Source: Brevibacillus sp. JNUCC-41
GTDB taxonomy: Bacteria > Bacillota > Bacilli > Bacillales > DSM-1321
Direction: 5' to 3'
NCBI RefSeq assembly: GCF_014844095.1
Contig: NZ_CP062163.1
Coordinates: forward strand, 4,931,501-4,995,500
Length of the DNA: 64,000 nucleotides
Part shown: one piece after another, positions 42,897 to 51,976 of the stretch
Layout: each line of letters begins with the position of its first letter
Position numbering within the stretch: the first letter of the stretch is position 1
Notes under the pieces: model-generated
Database searches by the model: none
Seen by the model: only the letters and a program-made list of their open reading frames with translations
What the model was told of the DNA's origin: nothing
Position numbers and translations under genes: made by a program

Positions 42897-44260
42897 TATG
42901 ACTCACTTCCTTGTTGTAATGGCCGTTTACCTATCGATTCTTTAAATTGTCTAAAAGTTATATCGACCCTCATTAACAGTTCAGCACACTCCTCTTCCGA
43001 TATCGTTAACGGCGGGGAGATGATGATCGCTGACCCTGTTACACCGTCAAGGCCTGCAGCTGCGGGATAAAGAAGTATTCCATTCCTCATTCCCAATTCA
43101 ATGATTTCATTAGTCACGTCTGCCTCCTTCGGAAATGGGGCCTTCGTTGCTTTATTCTGGACAAATTCGATGCCAATCAATAAACCTCTCCCGCGTATAT
43201 CACCGATAAAGGAATACTTCCCTGCCAACTTTTTCAGGCCCCTAATCAGGTAATTCCCTCTGTCGGCTGATTTTTCGACAAGTTCATTCCTTTCGACATA
43301 TTCTAAAACGGCCAAAGATACCGCACACGATAACGGGTTTGCACTTAGAGTATGGCCTCCTATAATTGACTTCGACCCTTTCATTATGGGCTCCATCACG
43401 TTTTTGGTCATTACTGCGGCCGCGATCGGTGTATACCCTCCGCTCATACCTTTACCAAATGTTACGATATCAGGCTCCACATTCCAATATTCAGAAGCAA
43501 GCATCTTACCGGTGCGTCCAAATCCGGTCATTACTTCATCCGCAATGAATAAAATTTCATTCTCTTCGCAGATTTTCTTGAGTTTCCGAAAATAGCCATC
43601 AGGAGGAACAATGGCCCCTCCGGCTGCGCCGATAACAGGTTCTGCAATGAAAGCCGCTATATTTTCACTGCCAATCCGCCGGATTGATGCTTCCAATTCC
43701 GAAGCACAGGACATTCCACACGTATGTGGATCAAGTTGAAGTGGACATCGGTAACAATATGGAGGAGATACAGAAGGATATGATTCAAGCATAGGAGTAA
43801 ATCTTTCCCGGCGTATCGGATGTCCAGACATTGAAAGAGCTCCCATCGTGATGCCATGGTAGCTCATCCATCTCGATATGATTTTTTGTTTCTTGGGCTT
43901 CCCTTTTTCCTGCCAATGCTGGATGGCAATTTTCAATGCCGTTTCAGTCGCTTCGGAGCCGCTGTTTACAAAAAAGCTGTATGTCAGTTCCCCTTTGGTC
44001 AATTCCGCAATTTTTCCGGCAAGTTTCTCCGCAGCATCGCTGGTAAATTGGGAACGATACACAAATGAAACCTGTTTAGCCTGTTTTATCATCGCTTCAA
44101 TGATTTCCTGGACTCCATGGCCAATATTGGCTGTAACTGCACCGGAAGAAGCATCAAGGTATTCCTTTCCATCTTTGTCGTATAAAAACACTCCCTGACC
44201 ATGACTGATAGTCGGGTAGGCTCCTCCCAGGACCGGTTTGATCAATGAAGACTGCTCCAT
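42896..44260 (-). CDS. yodT: Class III aminotransferase (YodT)
   Basis: PLP aminotransferase of 454 residues. The PLP lysine is in VTFGKGMSGGYTPIAA; NSGSEATETALK and LFIADEVMTGFGRTGK are family signatures. ATG 44260 is chosen (AAGGGGT upstream); GTG 44272 is the alternative. First gene of yodTSRQ-ablB, it probably transaminates a beta-lysine derivative. A CATACACT box, like a sigma-E -10, lies near 44312 on this strand, but no good -35 was seen; in B. subtilis this gene group is sporulation-linked. No -24/-12 site occurs here, unlike kamA. Confidence 0.9.
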   Translation of the reverse strand: MEQSSLIKPVLGGAYPTISHGQGVFLYDKDGKEYLDASSGAVTANIGHGVQEIIEAMIKQAKQVSFVYRSQFTSDAAEKLAGKIAELTKGELTYSFFVNSGSEATETALKIAIQHWQEKGKPKKQKIISRWMSYHGITMGALSMSGHPIRRERFTPMLESYPSVSPPYCYRCPLQLDPHTCGMSCASELEASIRRIGSENIAAFIAEPVIGAAGGAIVPPDGYFRKLKKICEENEILFIADEVMTGFGRTGKMLASEYWNVEPDIVTFGKGMSGGYTPIAAAVMTKNVMEPIMKGSKSIIGGHTLSANPLSCAVSLAVLEYVERNELVEKSADRGNYLIRGLKKLAGKYSFIGDIRGRGLLIGIEFVQNKATKAPFPKEADVTNEIIELGMRNGILLYPAAAGLDGVTGSAIIISPPLTISEEECAELLMRVDITFRQFKESIGKRPLQQGSES

Positions 44261-44406
44261 AAGCCCACACACCCCTTCTCTTTAAAAACAAATGCAATAT
44301 AGTAAAGTGTATGTCCAGATGAAAGCAATCTTGCTAAAGAAATTGGCCTAAGCATGTTAACGGATAAATTTCTTGCTTTCATGAGTGATTGTCCAAAAAA
44401 GGCGAC

Positions 44407-44441
44407 AAAAAAAGTGTATCCCCGAGAGATACACTTTTTTT
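44407..44441. terminator. Bidirectional terminator beyond the zinc-finger hypothetical gene
   Basis: AAAAAAGTGTATC and GATACACTTTTTT form a perfect stem with a CCCGAGA loop and T-runs on both strands. Confidence 0.9.
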
Positions 44442-44442
44442 C

Positions 44443-44772
44443 TTACAATGCGCTATTTAGTTTTTCTTCACGAATTGACTCCAAAAAACTTTCATCCTTT
44501 AAAACAGCCAGCACATTTTTATAAAAAGCAGTTTTATCGATAACTGAAGTATGCACATATTCATACTCTTTTAAAGACGGATGACGCAAAACATTTTTCA
44601 TGCAGGAATGACAAACTTTTTTAGTTCCTAACTTATAATAGTTCAAGTTACTTGCATCCCCATTAGAAGTATCTTCGTTACAAACGAAACATGTATGGCT
44701 CACACGGCCTTTTTTATTATACTCGGCCAAAGCCCCTTCTAAACGAATGGATGCTGGAATTGTTAATAACAC
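44443..44772 (-). CDS. Hypothetical protein with two CxxC motifs
   Basis: A 109-residue protein with CFVC (about 28-31) and CHSC (about 54-57), probably one zinc site, and a helical C-terminus (AFYKNVLAVLKDESFLESIR). I do not recognise the family. It is a single gene, with a terminator right after the stop codon. No signal peptide. Confidence 0.75.
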   Translation of the reverse strand: MLLTIPASIRLEGALAEYNKKGRVSHTCFVCNEDTSNGDASNLNYYKLGTKKVCHSCMKNVLRHPSLKEYEYVHTSVIDKTAFYKNVLAVLKDESFLESIREEKLNSAL

Positions 44773-44994
44773 ATAATCACCTTTTCTATTTTAAATCTCT
44801 TAGTATTATATCAGAAAAATATAGAATTTGAACTATTAGACTCATATTCCCTAATAATGCTTGTAAAATAGGACTATTTCCAGGGCTGACAAGAGGAAAG
44901 ACTCCTAAAAATACACCCTAATGTAAAATATATTCATGCATATTCCGAACAGATTAAAACACCGTTCACTTTTGAACGGCGTCTTCACACTTTG

Positions 44995-45969
44995 TCATGG
45001 ATGGATTTGGATCGTCGCTTTTCCGTTCTTCACCTTCATTACTGCCTCTGAACCAACCGGCACCGTTACAAATGGATGAACATGACCAAAGTTGGCATTA
45101 GCGATCACGGGTATGCCATTTATCTCCTTTTTGGCGGCGATGATTTCCTGCAACGCATATTCCGTCATTCCTGAATCCTTTTGGAAACGGCCGATGACGA
45201 TTCCTTTAATCCCACTTGCACCTGGCTGATGGAGCAAGGATTGTAAATCCCGGTCAAAACTGAATGGGTGGCTTTCTTCGTCATCTTCTATGAAAAGAAT
45301 ACTGTCCTTTAAAGAGGGCATGTACTCTGTACCTTGTAATAGATTGAGTGTACAAAGATTTCCCCCAATGATTGTCCCAGCAGCTTCACCTTCCTGAATG
45401 ACCATGTATCCAGCATTCGGGTGGAAGGTGCGGTCATCCTGTTCTAAATGCCATGAATCATCACTCCACGTTTCACTTGGATCAAGATAAAAGCCTTCAC
45501 TTTCAATTACAGCCTTTTTAAAATATTCAATCGTATATTCCAGACCAGCCTTCATCCCGAACGTCGAGAAATGAGGACCTGAATATGTAGTTAAGCCTGT
45601 TTTATTATATATGGCCAATAAAATTGCAGTTATATCACTATACCCCATCAACACTTTTGGATTTTCCTTAATCAAATCATAGTCGATATACCGTAACAAT
45701 TGGTTAGCATTATATCCCCCGATGGCTGTAAAAATCCCCTTCACATTCGGATCCCTAAACGCATCATGCAAATCCTCGATCCGGTCTTCGATCGAATTCG
45801 AGAAAAAGTCATCATGGAACAAAACCGTTTCACCATACGTCACTTTAAAACCAAGCTCAGTCAATCTTTCTTCTGCCAATCTGCGTTGTTCCCCTTTGAC
45901 AATCGCCAAGCTTCTTGAAGGAGCGATTACGCGTATTTCATCCCCTGCTTTTAAACGGGAAGGTTTCAT
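44995..45969 (-). CDS. S66-family LD-carboxypeptidase/MccF-like peptidase
   Basis: Serine peptidase of 324 residues. The nucleophile Ser is in VLMGYSDITAIL, and the catalytic Glu/His are in ILFIEDDEESHPFSF and NFGHVHPFVTVPVGS; the N-terminal nucleotide-like fold starts LKAGDEIRVIAPSRS. The S66 family includes LD-carboxypeptidases that trim muropeptides and MccF proteins that cleave microcin C-like nucleotide-peptides. The long insert near residues 160-205 (YLDPSETWSDDSWHLEQD) suggests the MccF side. It is a single gene. Confidence 0.88.
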   Translation of the reverse strand: MKPSRLKAGDEIRVIAPSRSLAIVKGEQRRLAEERLTELGFKVTYGETVLFHDDFFSNSIEDRIEDLHDAFRDPNVKGIFTAIGGYNANQLLRYIDYDLIKENPKVLMGYSDITAILLAIYNKTGLTTYSGPHFSTFGMKAGLEYTIEYFKKAVIESEGFYLDPSETWSDDSWHLEQDDRTFHPNAGYMVIQEGEAAGTIIGGNLCTLNLLQGTEYMPSLKDSILFIEDDEESHPFSFDRDLQSLLHQPGASGIKGIVIGRFQKDSGMTEYALQEIIAAKKEINGIPVIANANFGHVHPFVTVPVGSEAVMKVKNGKATIQIHP

Positions 45970-46290
45970 ATCTTTATCCCCCTAAATTAATTACATTCTG
46001 TCGTTATTTTAGCAGAAATGGTGAACAAAGAAAAACCAAGACCCTTAATGGCATTCACACAACTCATTTTACTTCCTGATTGGCCTAATTTACCTCCTCA
46101 ATGAGATTCTCTCGTCATTCCCGACGTGCCATAATCAGGATTGGAAAAAGGAATGGTTATGCATCTCCTGTCTCATTTGGATTACATGTTTTTTCAATCA
46201 GAGACCTGGAATCTAAAAGGTCCACCGTCCCCCACCAATTTCCTTACATAAAGAAAAGACCAGCTATCAACTGGTCTTTGGGTTATTGCC
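45970..46290. other. Intergenic region with one terminator
   Basis: About 320 bases. The part next to 45970 is the upstream region of the S66 peptidase gene. The part next to 46290 holds the YjcZ-gene terminator (46250-46279). No coding evidence was seen; a 71-codon frame across 46101-46316 lacks a ribosome site and runs through the terminator. Confidence 0.5.
46250..46279 (-). terminator. Terminator of the YjcZ-type gene
   Basis: AAAGACCAG and CTGGTCTTT form a 9-bp stem, followed on the minus strand by TCTTT. Confidence 0.8.
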
Positions 46291-46449
46291 TTAGCAGCAG
46301 AATGAAGCGCCGATGATGATCAATAGAATGAACAAGACAACGATTAATGCGAAACCTGATCCAAATCCGCAGCAACCGCCGCCGTATCCGTATCCACCTC
46401 CACCATAACCGTACCCTGGTCCTGCAACATTTCCACCATATCCGTACAT
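46291..46449 (-). CDS. YjcZ-family sporulation protein
   Basis: A 52-residue Gly/Tyr-rich protein: [20 protein letters not shown], then [20 protein letters not shown], then [12 protein letters not shown]. The tail from [17 protein letters not shown] to the end is the signature of the small YjcZ-type spore membrane proteins. ATG 46449 follows AAAGGAGTG. Expected to be expressed late in sporulation; exact function unknown. Confidence 0.9.
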   Translation of the reverse strand: MYGYGGNVAGPGYGYGGGGYGYGGGCCGFGSGFALIVVLFILLIIIGASFCC

Positions 46450-46754
46450 AAAGTTTCACTCCTTTTAGAATTCTGATTTCTCTTTACACCTTACCATATG
46501 TCAATACGCCCGCCTCGGTCTGTGCATTTGCCCATTTTTCTGGATTTTAGAAAAAACTTCAATCGACACCATCTTCACCGCTAATCATTCAATGTCTGAA
46601 ATACCACAATTAACCATGAAAAATGTCAAAAAACGTTTTATATTTATTGTGTTACTTCAAAATTGGGATATAATAAGGAAAAAAACAATTCTTAGCCTTT
46701 TTAAGCTATCTCATACCAGCATGGATACATAAAAGGCAATACGGGGGAACATAA
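46450..46754. other. Divergent promoter region
   Basis: 305 AT-rich bases between the YjcZ-type gene and the SGNH hydrolase, transcribed away from each other. GATATAATAAGG near 46667 contains TATAAT and could be the -10 for the hydrolase. Nothing else was recognised. Confidence 0.45.
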
Positions 46755-47843
46755 TTGAAAACGAACGCAAAATCCTTCATCCCTTTCGCTGCAATTGCCA
46801 CGATCCTTCTAATCAGCTATATCCTTCAAAAAGTCCCAAAAACTTATGGATCAGATGATTCGATAAATGTTTATCAAAAATTCCAATCAGGCCAGCCCAT
46901 TCAGTATCTTGTCATTGGTGACAGTATCGGAAGAGGGTCCGGAGCTGAAAATCCTAATCTAACATGGTTCAAACAGTTGGAAAATAAGATGAATGATGCC
47001 AATGATATACCTTTACACGGTGATTATGTGGTCCAAAGCGGATCCACTGCTTTTGAAGGGCTATTCAAGCTCTCCCAAAGAAGGGAGCATGATCATAAAG
47101 ATCTGATTTTCTTCGTTTTTGGTGAAAATGACCGCAAATATATGAATGTCGATGATTTTACCATGACATATGAAGCGTTAATGAGGAAGGCAAAACGCCT
47201 CCACCCTAATGCTGAATTATTCACAATAACAGAGAGTTCCTTGAAATATGAAGAATTTGCTTCAGCGATCGGACTTTTATCCAAACACTACGGTGCAACG
47301 AATGTGGATATGCGACCAATATTCAAAAATTCAGGATATACGGAAAAACAGCTGACCAGAGATTTGATTCATCCAAATGGGCTTGGTTATAAATTATATG
47401 CTGATGCTATTTATGAACGGTTCCTTGATAACATCAAACAGGAAAAGGCTGTAGCAGGCCTTCCATCTAAGCTGCATGCCCGTTCTGAATTTGAATTATC
47501 GGAAATTGACCACTATGAAAAAATGAGCGGGTTCCGTCCAAGGGGCGGCTATTTCACTAGCAGTGAAAAGGGCAGTGTGATTGAATATACCTTCAAAGGG
47601 AGTATGCTTGGTGTGAAACTGCTTAGAAGTCCTGATGGCGGGGAAGTGAATGTATGGATCGACGGAAATGAAATCACGACTTTGAATACGTGGTGGCCAT
47701 TTGCCCGTGAAAGATATTTATTTGTCACAAATGGGCTCCGTCCCGGTTCACATACTGTCCGGTTTGAGGTGACTGGCAGGACTAAGGCAATGGAACTTAC
47801 CACCATTCCATTTGTCCGGATCGCATCAATCATCACGGATTGA
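46755..47843 (+). CDS. Exported SGNH/GDSL hydrolase with C-terminal beta domain
   Basis: A 362-residue protein with an N-terminal signal anchor (about 8-22). The SGNH hydrolase domain (about 48-225) has the nucleophile in YLVIGDSIGRGSGAE, Asn in FVFGENDRKYM and the Asp/His pair in RDLIHPNGLGYKLYADA. A C-terminal beta-sandwich follows (about 250-360, VIEYTFKGSMLGVKLLRSPD). The layout is like an esterase with a CE2-type accessory domain, suggesting deacylation of surface polysaccharide (inference). The start is TTG 46755 after GGGGGAA. Confidence 0.85.
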   Translation: MKTNAKSFIPFAAIATILLISYILQKVPKTYGSDDSINVYQKFQSGQPIQYLVIGDSIGRGSGAENPNLTWFKQLENKMNDANDIPLHGDYVVQSGSTAFEGLFKLSQRREHDHKDLIFFVFGENDRKYMNVDDFTMTYEALMRKAKRLHPNAELFTITESSLKYEEFASAIGLLSKHYGATNVDMRPIFKNSGYTEKQLTRDLIHPNGLGYKLYADAIYERFLDNIKQEKAVAGLPSKLHARSEFELSEIDHYEKMSGFRPRGGYFTSSEKGSVIEYTFKGSMLGVKLLRSPDGGEVNVWIDGNEITTLNTWWPFARERYLFVTNGLRPGSHTVRFEVTGRTKAMELTTIPFVRIASIITD

Positions 47844-47863
47844 ATCCCACCCAATATTAAAAT

Positions 47864-47894
47864 AACCCCCTATCCTTTCTGATAGGGGGTTTTC
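47864..47894 (+). terminator. Terminator between SGNH hydrolase and msrB
   Basis: AACCCCCTATC and GATAGGGGGTT pair perfectly around CTTTCT, then TTCC. It serves the + strand gene and, by symmetry, the convergent msr genes. Confidence 0.88.
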
Positions 47895-47897
47895 CAA

Positions 47898-48326
47898 TCA
47901 ATCAAAAAGCTTTTTGTATTCTCCGTATCCTTCTCTTTCAAGATCTTGGAGCGGGATGAACCTTAATGAAGCAGAATTGATGCAATAACGTAAGCCCGAT
48001 GGTCCCGGTCCATCATTGAAAACATGCCCCAGATGGGAATCGGCCGTTTTTGAGCGAACTTCGATCCTTCTCATACCATAACTCGTATCGAGGTTTTCCA
48101 CCACTTCCTCTTCTTTAAGCGGTTTAGTGAAGCTTGGCCAACCGCAGCCTGAATCGAACTTTTCCTTTGAAGTGAAAAGAGGATTACCTGAAACGATATC
48201 CACATATAATCCTTCCTCCTTCATGTTCCAATATTCATTGTTAAAGGCGGGTTCCGTTCCATTATTTTGTGTAACTTCATATTGAATCGGAGTGAGTTTC
48301 TTTTTTAATTCTTCTTTACTTTTCAT
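47898..48326 (-). CDS. msrB: Peptide methionine-R-sulfoxide reductase
   Basis: A 142-residue enzyme reducing methionine-R-sulfoxide in proteins. [12 protein letters not shown] is the substrate loop, and the catalytic Cys is in [11 protein letters not shown]. The paired CxxC zinc motifs found in some MsrB proteins are absent. ATG 48326 after a GGGGGG run; a longer frame to 48389 overlaps msrA and has no site. It overlaps msrA by 11 bases. Confidence 0.93.
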   Translation of the reverse strand: MKSKEELKKKLTPIQYEVTQNNGTEPAFNNEYWNMKEEGLYVDIVSGNPLFTSKEKFDSGCGWPSFTKPLKEEEVVENLDTSYGMRRIEVRSKTADSHLGHVFNDGPGPSGLRYCINSASLRFIPLQDLEREGYGEYKKLFD

Positions 48327-48858
48327 TTTTTTCCCCCCAGTGATGTTGTATGAATGCTTTGCGTCCTGAGCCGATCGAATATCTTTCATAATGCTCAGGT
48401 TGCTTTTTATAATAATGCTGGTGGTATGTCTCAGCCGGATAGAATGTTTTGGCTGGTATTATCGGAGTTACGATCGATCCAGAAAATTTCCCGCTCGCCT
48501 GCAGCTTGGCTTTGGATGCTTCTGCAATTTCACGTTGGTTTTCGTCATGATAAAAAATCGCCGTTTGATAGGAACTTCCCCGGTCATAAAATTGCCCGCC
48601 AGCATCTGTCGGGTCAATTTGCTGCCAAAACAACTCGATAATCTTCTCATATGGATATACGCTTGGATCAAAGGTGATCTGAACGGCTTCATAATGTCCC
48701 GTGGTTTCAGAACAAACTTCTTTGTATGTGGGATTTTTCGTAGTCCCGCCTGTATAGCCTGAGATAACGGATTCGATGCCAGGCTGTTCATCGAACGGTT
48801 TCACCATGCACCAGAAACATCCACCTGCGAATGTTGCTTTCTCTAATTGCTTTGTCAA
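48316..48858 (-). CDS. msrA: Peptide methionine-S-sulfoxide reductase
   Basis: A 180-residue enzyme with the catalytic motif AGGCFWCM (Cys near residue 14) and the family block [20 protein letters not shown]. It reduces the S-epimer, complementing MsrB. It starts the msrAB pair; GGAGGATTTTC precedes ATG 48858. Gene order msrA-msrB near ypmS is as in B. subtilis. Confidence 0.95.
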   Translation of the reverse strand: MTKQLEKATFAGGCFWCMVKPFDEQPGIESVISGYTGGTTKNPTYKEVCSETTGHYEAVQITFDPSVYPYEKIIELFWQQIDPTDAGGQFYDRGSSYQTAIFYHDENQREIAEASKAKLQASGKFSGSIVTPIIPAKTFYPAETYHQHYYKKQPEHYERYSIGSGRKAFIQHHWGEKNEK

Positions 48859-49045
48859 ATGAAAATCCTCCTTTTTTACAAACCATCCATTGAATGCATT
48901 TTAACGCTTTTATTTTACCCTGTAAAATAATATGCCGATCGAACCTCTTTACGAAAATGGTCCATTCCCTTTTAAAAAATTAGACACACGCCCAAGCATA
49001 ATTACATATGTTAAAAACATAATGGAAAAATGAGAGGTGTTTGAA

Positions 49046-49795
49046 ATGAGCGATAAACAATCATATTCACAAAAATCGGTAACATATGATTTACTATCGT
49101 CTTATAATAAAAACAGCGATCCGCAATTCCAAGATTATTATTACCATAAGCATTTGAAAAATCTCGAAAAAGCAACAAAACAATTGGGATTTGCACAACT
49201 GGATATCACACTGCCGGCACAAGTTCGCTTTTTACACGCTGTCCCGACAGCTCCCTCATTTGATGTTTATGCAAATGAAATGCTTATCCTCAAAAGTTTC
49301 TCATATAAAGAGAACAATGGTTATTTACCACTGCCTCCTGGCAAGCACCAATTGGATATATACCTCAGCAGCCAAAGCACCTTACCTCTTTTAAGCCGTA
49401 AATTGGCCCTCGAAAGCGGGAGCTCCTATACCATTGCTCTAGCGCCTCCACAGGCTAATGAATCGTTGAAAATGTTATCTTTCGAGGATAATCCATTTGT
49501 TCCTCCGAATGAAGCGAAGGTTCGATTCATCCAGCTTTCACATGATTTACTCTCGGTGGATATTGCCGTCAAAGATGGAGATGTCGTTTTTGATCAACTC
49601 CATTTCAGGAAAGCAAGCGAATATCTTAATATTCATCCAATGATAATTGACTTTGAAGTGAGGATATCGGGAACAAAAGAGATCGCACTCCCTTTGCCAA
49701 ACAAGGCTTTCCAAGATAATACACCATCCACCATTTATATAATCGGATCGAATCGGGAATCATCTTCACTAGAATCCCTAATGCTCTCTCCATAA
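49046..49795 (+). CDS. DUF4397 domain protein
   Basis: A 249-residue protein. After a polar helical N-terminus (about 1-55, rich in Lys/Tyr/Gln), two DUF4397-like beta repeats follow: ARVRFLHAVP-type (QVRFLHAVPTAPSFDVYANE, about 60-150) and KVRFIQLSHDLLSVDIAVKD (about 157-240). No signal peptide is seen, unusual for a domain often found on exported proteins; export during sporulation or a cytoplasmic role are both possible. ATG 49046 after GAGAGGTG. Confidence 0.8.
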   Translation: MSDKQSYSQKSVTYDLLSSYNKNSDPQFQDYYYHKHLKNLEKATKQLGFAQLDITLPAQVRFLHAVPTAPSFDVYANEMLILKSFSYKENNGYLPLPPGKHQLDIYLSSQSTLPLLSRKLALESGSSYTIALAPPQANESLKMLSFEDNPFVPPNEAKVRFIQLSHDLLSVDIAVKDGDVVFDQLHFRKASEYLNIHPMIIDFEVRISGTKEIALPLPNKAFQDNTPSTIYIIGSNRESSSLESLMLSP

Positions 49796-50271
49796 TGGAT
49801 AAAAAAACAGGGTTCATCGAAATACTTAGATAACAAAACATAGGATAGTTAGTCTATAAGGGCTAATCATCCTTTTTTCATATTCCACCAAATAATAATG
49901 CTGATCAATATGGATAAAAAGAATTGATATGGAAGGCTCTTTTAGTAAAGATTGTTGTTTTTAAAAACTAAACGATTTAAGGATGATTGGAGCGCAAGTG
50001 CGAGACTCCTGCGGGAGCAGCGGGACAGGTGAGACCCCACGAGGATCACTTGCCCGCCCCGCGGAAAGCGAGCATCTGGAGGGGAAATTAACCACACCGC
50101 TTTACTTGGGAATAGCAACAAAGTACGTGAAAACAGCCATATGGAAATAGTAAGGTAACTCCCCATTTGTTCACAACCAATATTTAGCATTTTAATCAAA
50201 TCTCCAAGTCCCCTGTATTTAGACTTGATGATTCATAAGAACAGATACTCGTTCCTTCTAGGAGAGGGCTG
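49796..50271. other. Intergenic region with a free-standing GC-rich repeat
   Basis: 476 bases between the DUF4397 gene and the DUF1835-like gene. The middle is the GC-rich module at 49984-50091 on the minus strand. Near 50169-50184 the minus strand reads TTGTGAACAAATGGGG, resembling the IS1182-type end TTGTAGACAAAAGGGG. The rest is AT-rich without genes. Confidence 0.55.
49984..50091 (-). repeat. Free-standing GC-rich repeat module
   Basis: On the minus strand it shares with IS copy A, in the same order, CTCGCTTTCCGCGG, GGGGTCTC, CCCGCAGGAGTCTCG and CTCCAATCA. Internal arms (for example GACTCCTGCGGGAG) can fold. There is no transposase beside it and no hairpin duplication found around it. 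It may be a decayed non-autonomous element or an independent repeat. Confidence 0.75.
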
Positions 50272-50979
50272 TTATTTAATTTTACTAATAAGTTTTTTAA
50301 ACTGTAAATCACCATATCCTAATGTTGGGAAGTGGATAAATAACCTGTTAATCAATTGTGGTTCTGGCAGGCCTTTATTTTTAGAAATATAATTTGTAAC
50401 TGGATTATCTTCTTTTAACATTTCTAAATATATGTCTATTGCCTGATACATTACTGGCAATACTTCAATTGATGTTTTTGTATGATTTAATAATACATCT
50501 TCATATACCGTTAAATAGTTGCCTAATTTAAGTTCAGTTTGCCTTACTTTAAATTCATCCTCTCTAAAACTGTTCAAGAACACTCTACCGCTATAATCGC
50601 CCTGTTCAAGGTGAGCAAGAATTGTAAGAAGATTCATTTGGCAAAACATATCTTCACCAAACCACAAAACGATGCATTCATAATCTTTGTTAAATAGATT
50701 ATTTAATGGATTAATTACCTTGTCGATATAATTTTCAACTAATTCATGGTGTCCTATCGCTCTTGTTTTTATGAATTCCTCATTAAAAATGTTCTTAGTA
50801 GTTGTATTTACACACATAGCTTCGTTAAATGGAGCATAGTCTGTATTCCTCATTAGTTTTTTATCTTTAAACTCATCATACATAGCTTGGCCATTCAATA
50901 TATTGAGTACATATTCGTCAAACAACTCTCTTTGTTGGTTGTGTATTTGATCAATCTCGATTTTTCTCGAAAAATTCAT
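50272..50979 (-). CDS. DUF1835-like hypothetical protein
   Basis: A 235-residue soluble protein: RKIEIDQIHNQQRELFDEYV, then ECIVLWFGEDMFCQMNLLTI and GRVFLNSFREDEFKV. The VLWFxxDxxCQxNLL block resembles DUF1835-type proteins; the family call is from memory and moderate. ATG 50979 is chosen (GGGTGGTG upstream). It overlaps the preceding AraC-type fragment by 29 bases, so both were probably one operon. Function is unknown. Confidence 0.65.
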   Translation of the reverse strand: MNFSRKIEIDQIHNQQRELFDEYVLNILNGQAMYDEFKDKKLMRNTDYAPFNEAMCVNTTTKNIFNEEFIKTRAIGHHELVENYIDKVINPLNNLFNKDYECIVLWFGEDMFCQMNLLTILAHLEQGDYSGRVFLNSFREDEFKVRQTELKLGNYLTVYEDVLLNHTKTSIEVLPVMYQAIDIYLEMLKEDNPVTNYISKNKGLPEPQLINRLFIHFPTLGYGDLQFKKLISKIK

Positions 50980-51193
50980 TCTGCACCACCCTTTTTTTAT
51001 GAATAGTGAGCTTATTGAATGATTGAACCGGCATCCTGTTAAGTTGAAATTCTCTAGGACTAATGCCAAAAACAGTTTTAAACGCCCTACTATATGCTTC
51101 TTGCGAAGAATAATCATAATCAAAAGCAATATCAATTATTCTCTTACCACTTACTAAATCATTTGTAGATAAGTAAAGCCTTCTAAGGAGCAT
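50951..51193 (-). pseudogene. AraC-family regulator, C-terminal fragment only
   Basis: An 80-codon frame holding only the second half of an AraC HTH domain: LLRRLYLSTNDLVSGKRIID, IAFDYDYSSQEAYSRAFKTV and FGISPREFQLNRM. The first helix-turn-helix and any sensor domain are missing; upstream (51194-51290) there is no matching coding sequence. Most likely a truncated gene whose N-terminal part was lost. Translation from ATG 51193 is possible, but binding by half a domain is doubtful. Confidence 0.75.
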
Positions 51194-51293
51194 AAAACAC
51201 TTATACCTGTCATTTGGTGGAATTTAGTACACGCAATAATAAGGCGAGTATCCCAGATCAGGGTTTTAGGTTTTTTTCAACCAAAGGGGGCGT

Positions 51294-51334
51294 AAAAAAA
51301 ACCACACATTTTAGACATATCTAAAATGCGTGGT
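51294..51334 (-). terminator. Terminator of ypmR-ypmS
   Basis: On the minus strand ACCACGCATTTTAGA and TCTAAAATGTGTGGT pair around TATG (one wobble) and run into TTTTTTT. It lies 58 bases after the ypmS stop codon. Confidence 0.88.
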
Positions 51335-51391
51335 CCTTTTACATCAAATACTTAACACATCTAACCTGGTCTTTCTTCCATTTACTCGCTA

Positions 51392-51976
51392 TCACTGTAA
51401 AGATGATGGGATGGTCAATAAAAATGAAATGTCATCATTTTCAAGGTCGAATTCTTTCGCCTTCACCCTAATATCACTTTTCAGTTCCATATCCTGTAAT
51501 GACACATAAATACTTTCGTCATTGGGACTGATGCTAACCCAATCCGGCATGCTATAACGCTCATTTATTAAATTCATTACATATGAAACAGGAAGGTTCA
51601 TTTTTCCGACTGCAATTGATTTTTGCTTTAAGATCAAATCCCCATTTTTTTGGGCAATTGGTTCAAAAGTCAATTTCATTTCCACTTCACGGTTGAAAAA
51701 TGGCATCGTTCCATATAACTCAACTTCATCCGTCAAATACACTTCATAGTGAATGGATCCCGTGAGCCCTTCTTTATCCAAATACTGGTTGATTAATCTC
51801 GTCAAATCTTCCCGATTCGTGTGAACTTGAAATTGGATATCTTCTTCATGGCTTACTTTCGGTATCAGCTCTTTATCTTTAGTCGGCAGATTAACTAAAA
51901 TCGTTACAAACAGGATGACCAGGATGTTTAGGGCTAATAGGGAAATAAACAAAGTCTTCCATTTGACATTTGTCAT
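51392..51976 (-). CDS. ypmS: YpmS-family membrane-anchored protein
   Basis: A 194-residue protein with one N-terminal TM helix (about 8-30) and an extracytoplasmic beta-rich domain (GSIHYEVYLTDEVELYGTMP, then INERYSMPDWVSISPNDESI). It matches B. subtilis YpmS in size and partner. Its start overlaps ypmR by 4 bases. Function unknown. Confidence 0.9.
   Translation of the reverse strand: MTNVKWKTLFISLLALNILVILFVTILVNLPTKDKELIPKVSHEEDIQFQVHTNREDLTRLINQYLDKEGLTGSIHYEVYLTDEVELYGTMPFFNREVEMKLTFEPIAQKNGDLILKQKSIAVGKMNLPVSYVMNLINERYSMPDWVSISPNDESIYVSLQDMELKSDIRVKAKEFDLENDDISFLLTIPSSLQ

Noticed and set aside
44273..44400. Second sigma-54 promoter in front of yodT
   Set aside because: A TTGCAT box is present but no GG element at the required spacing upstream.
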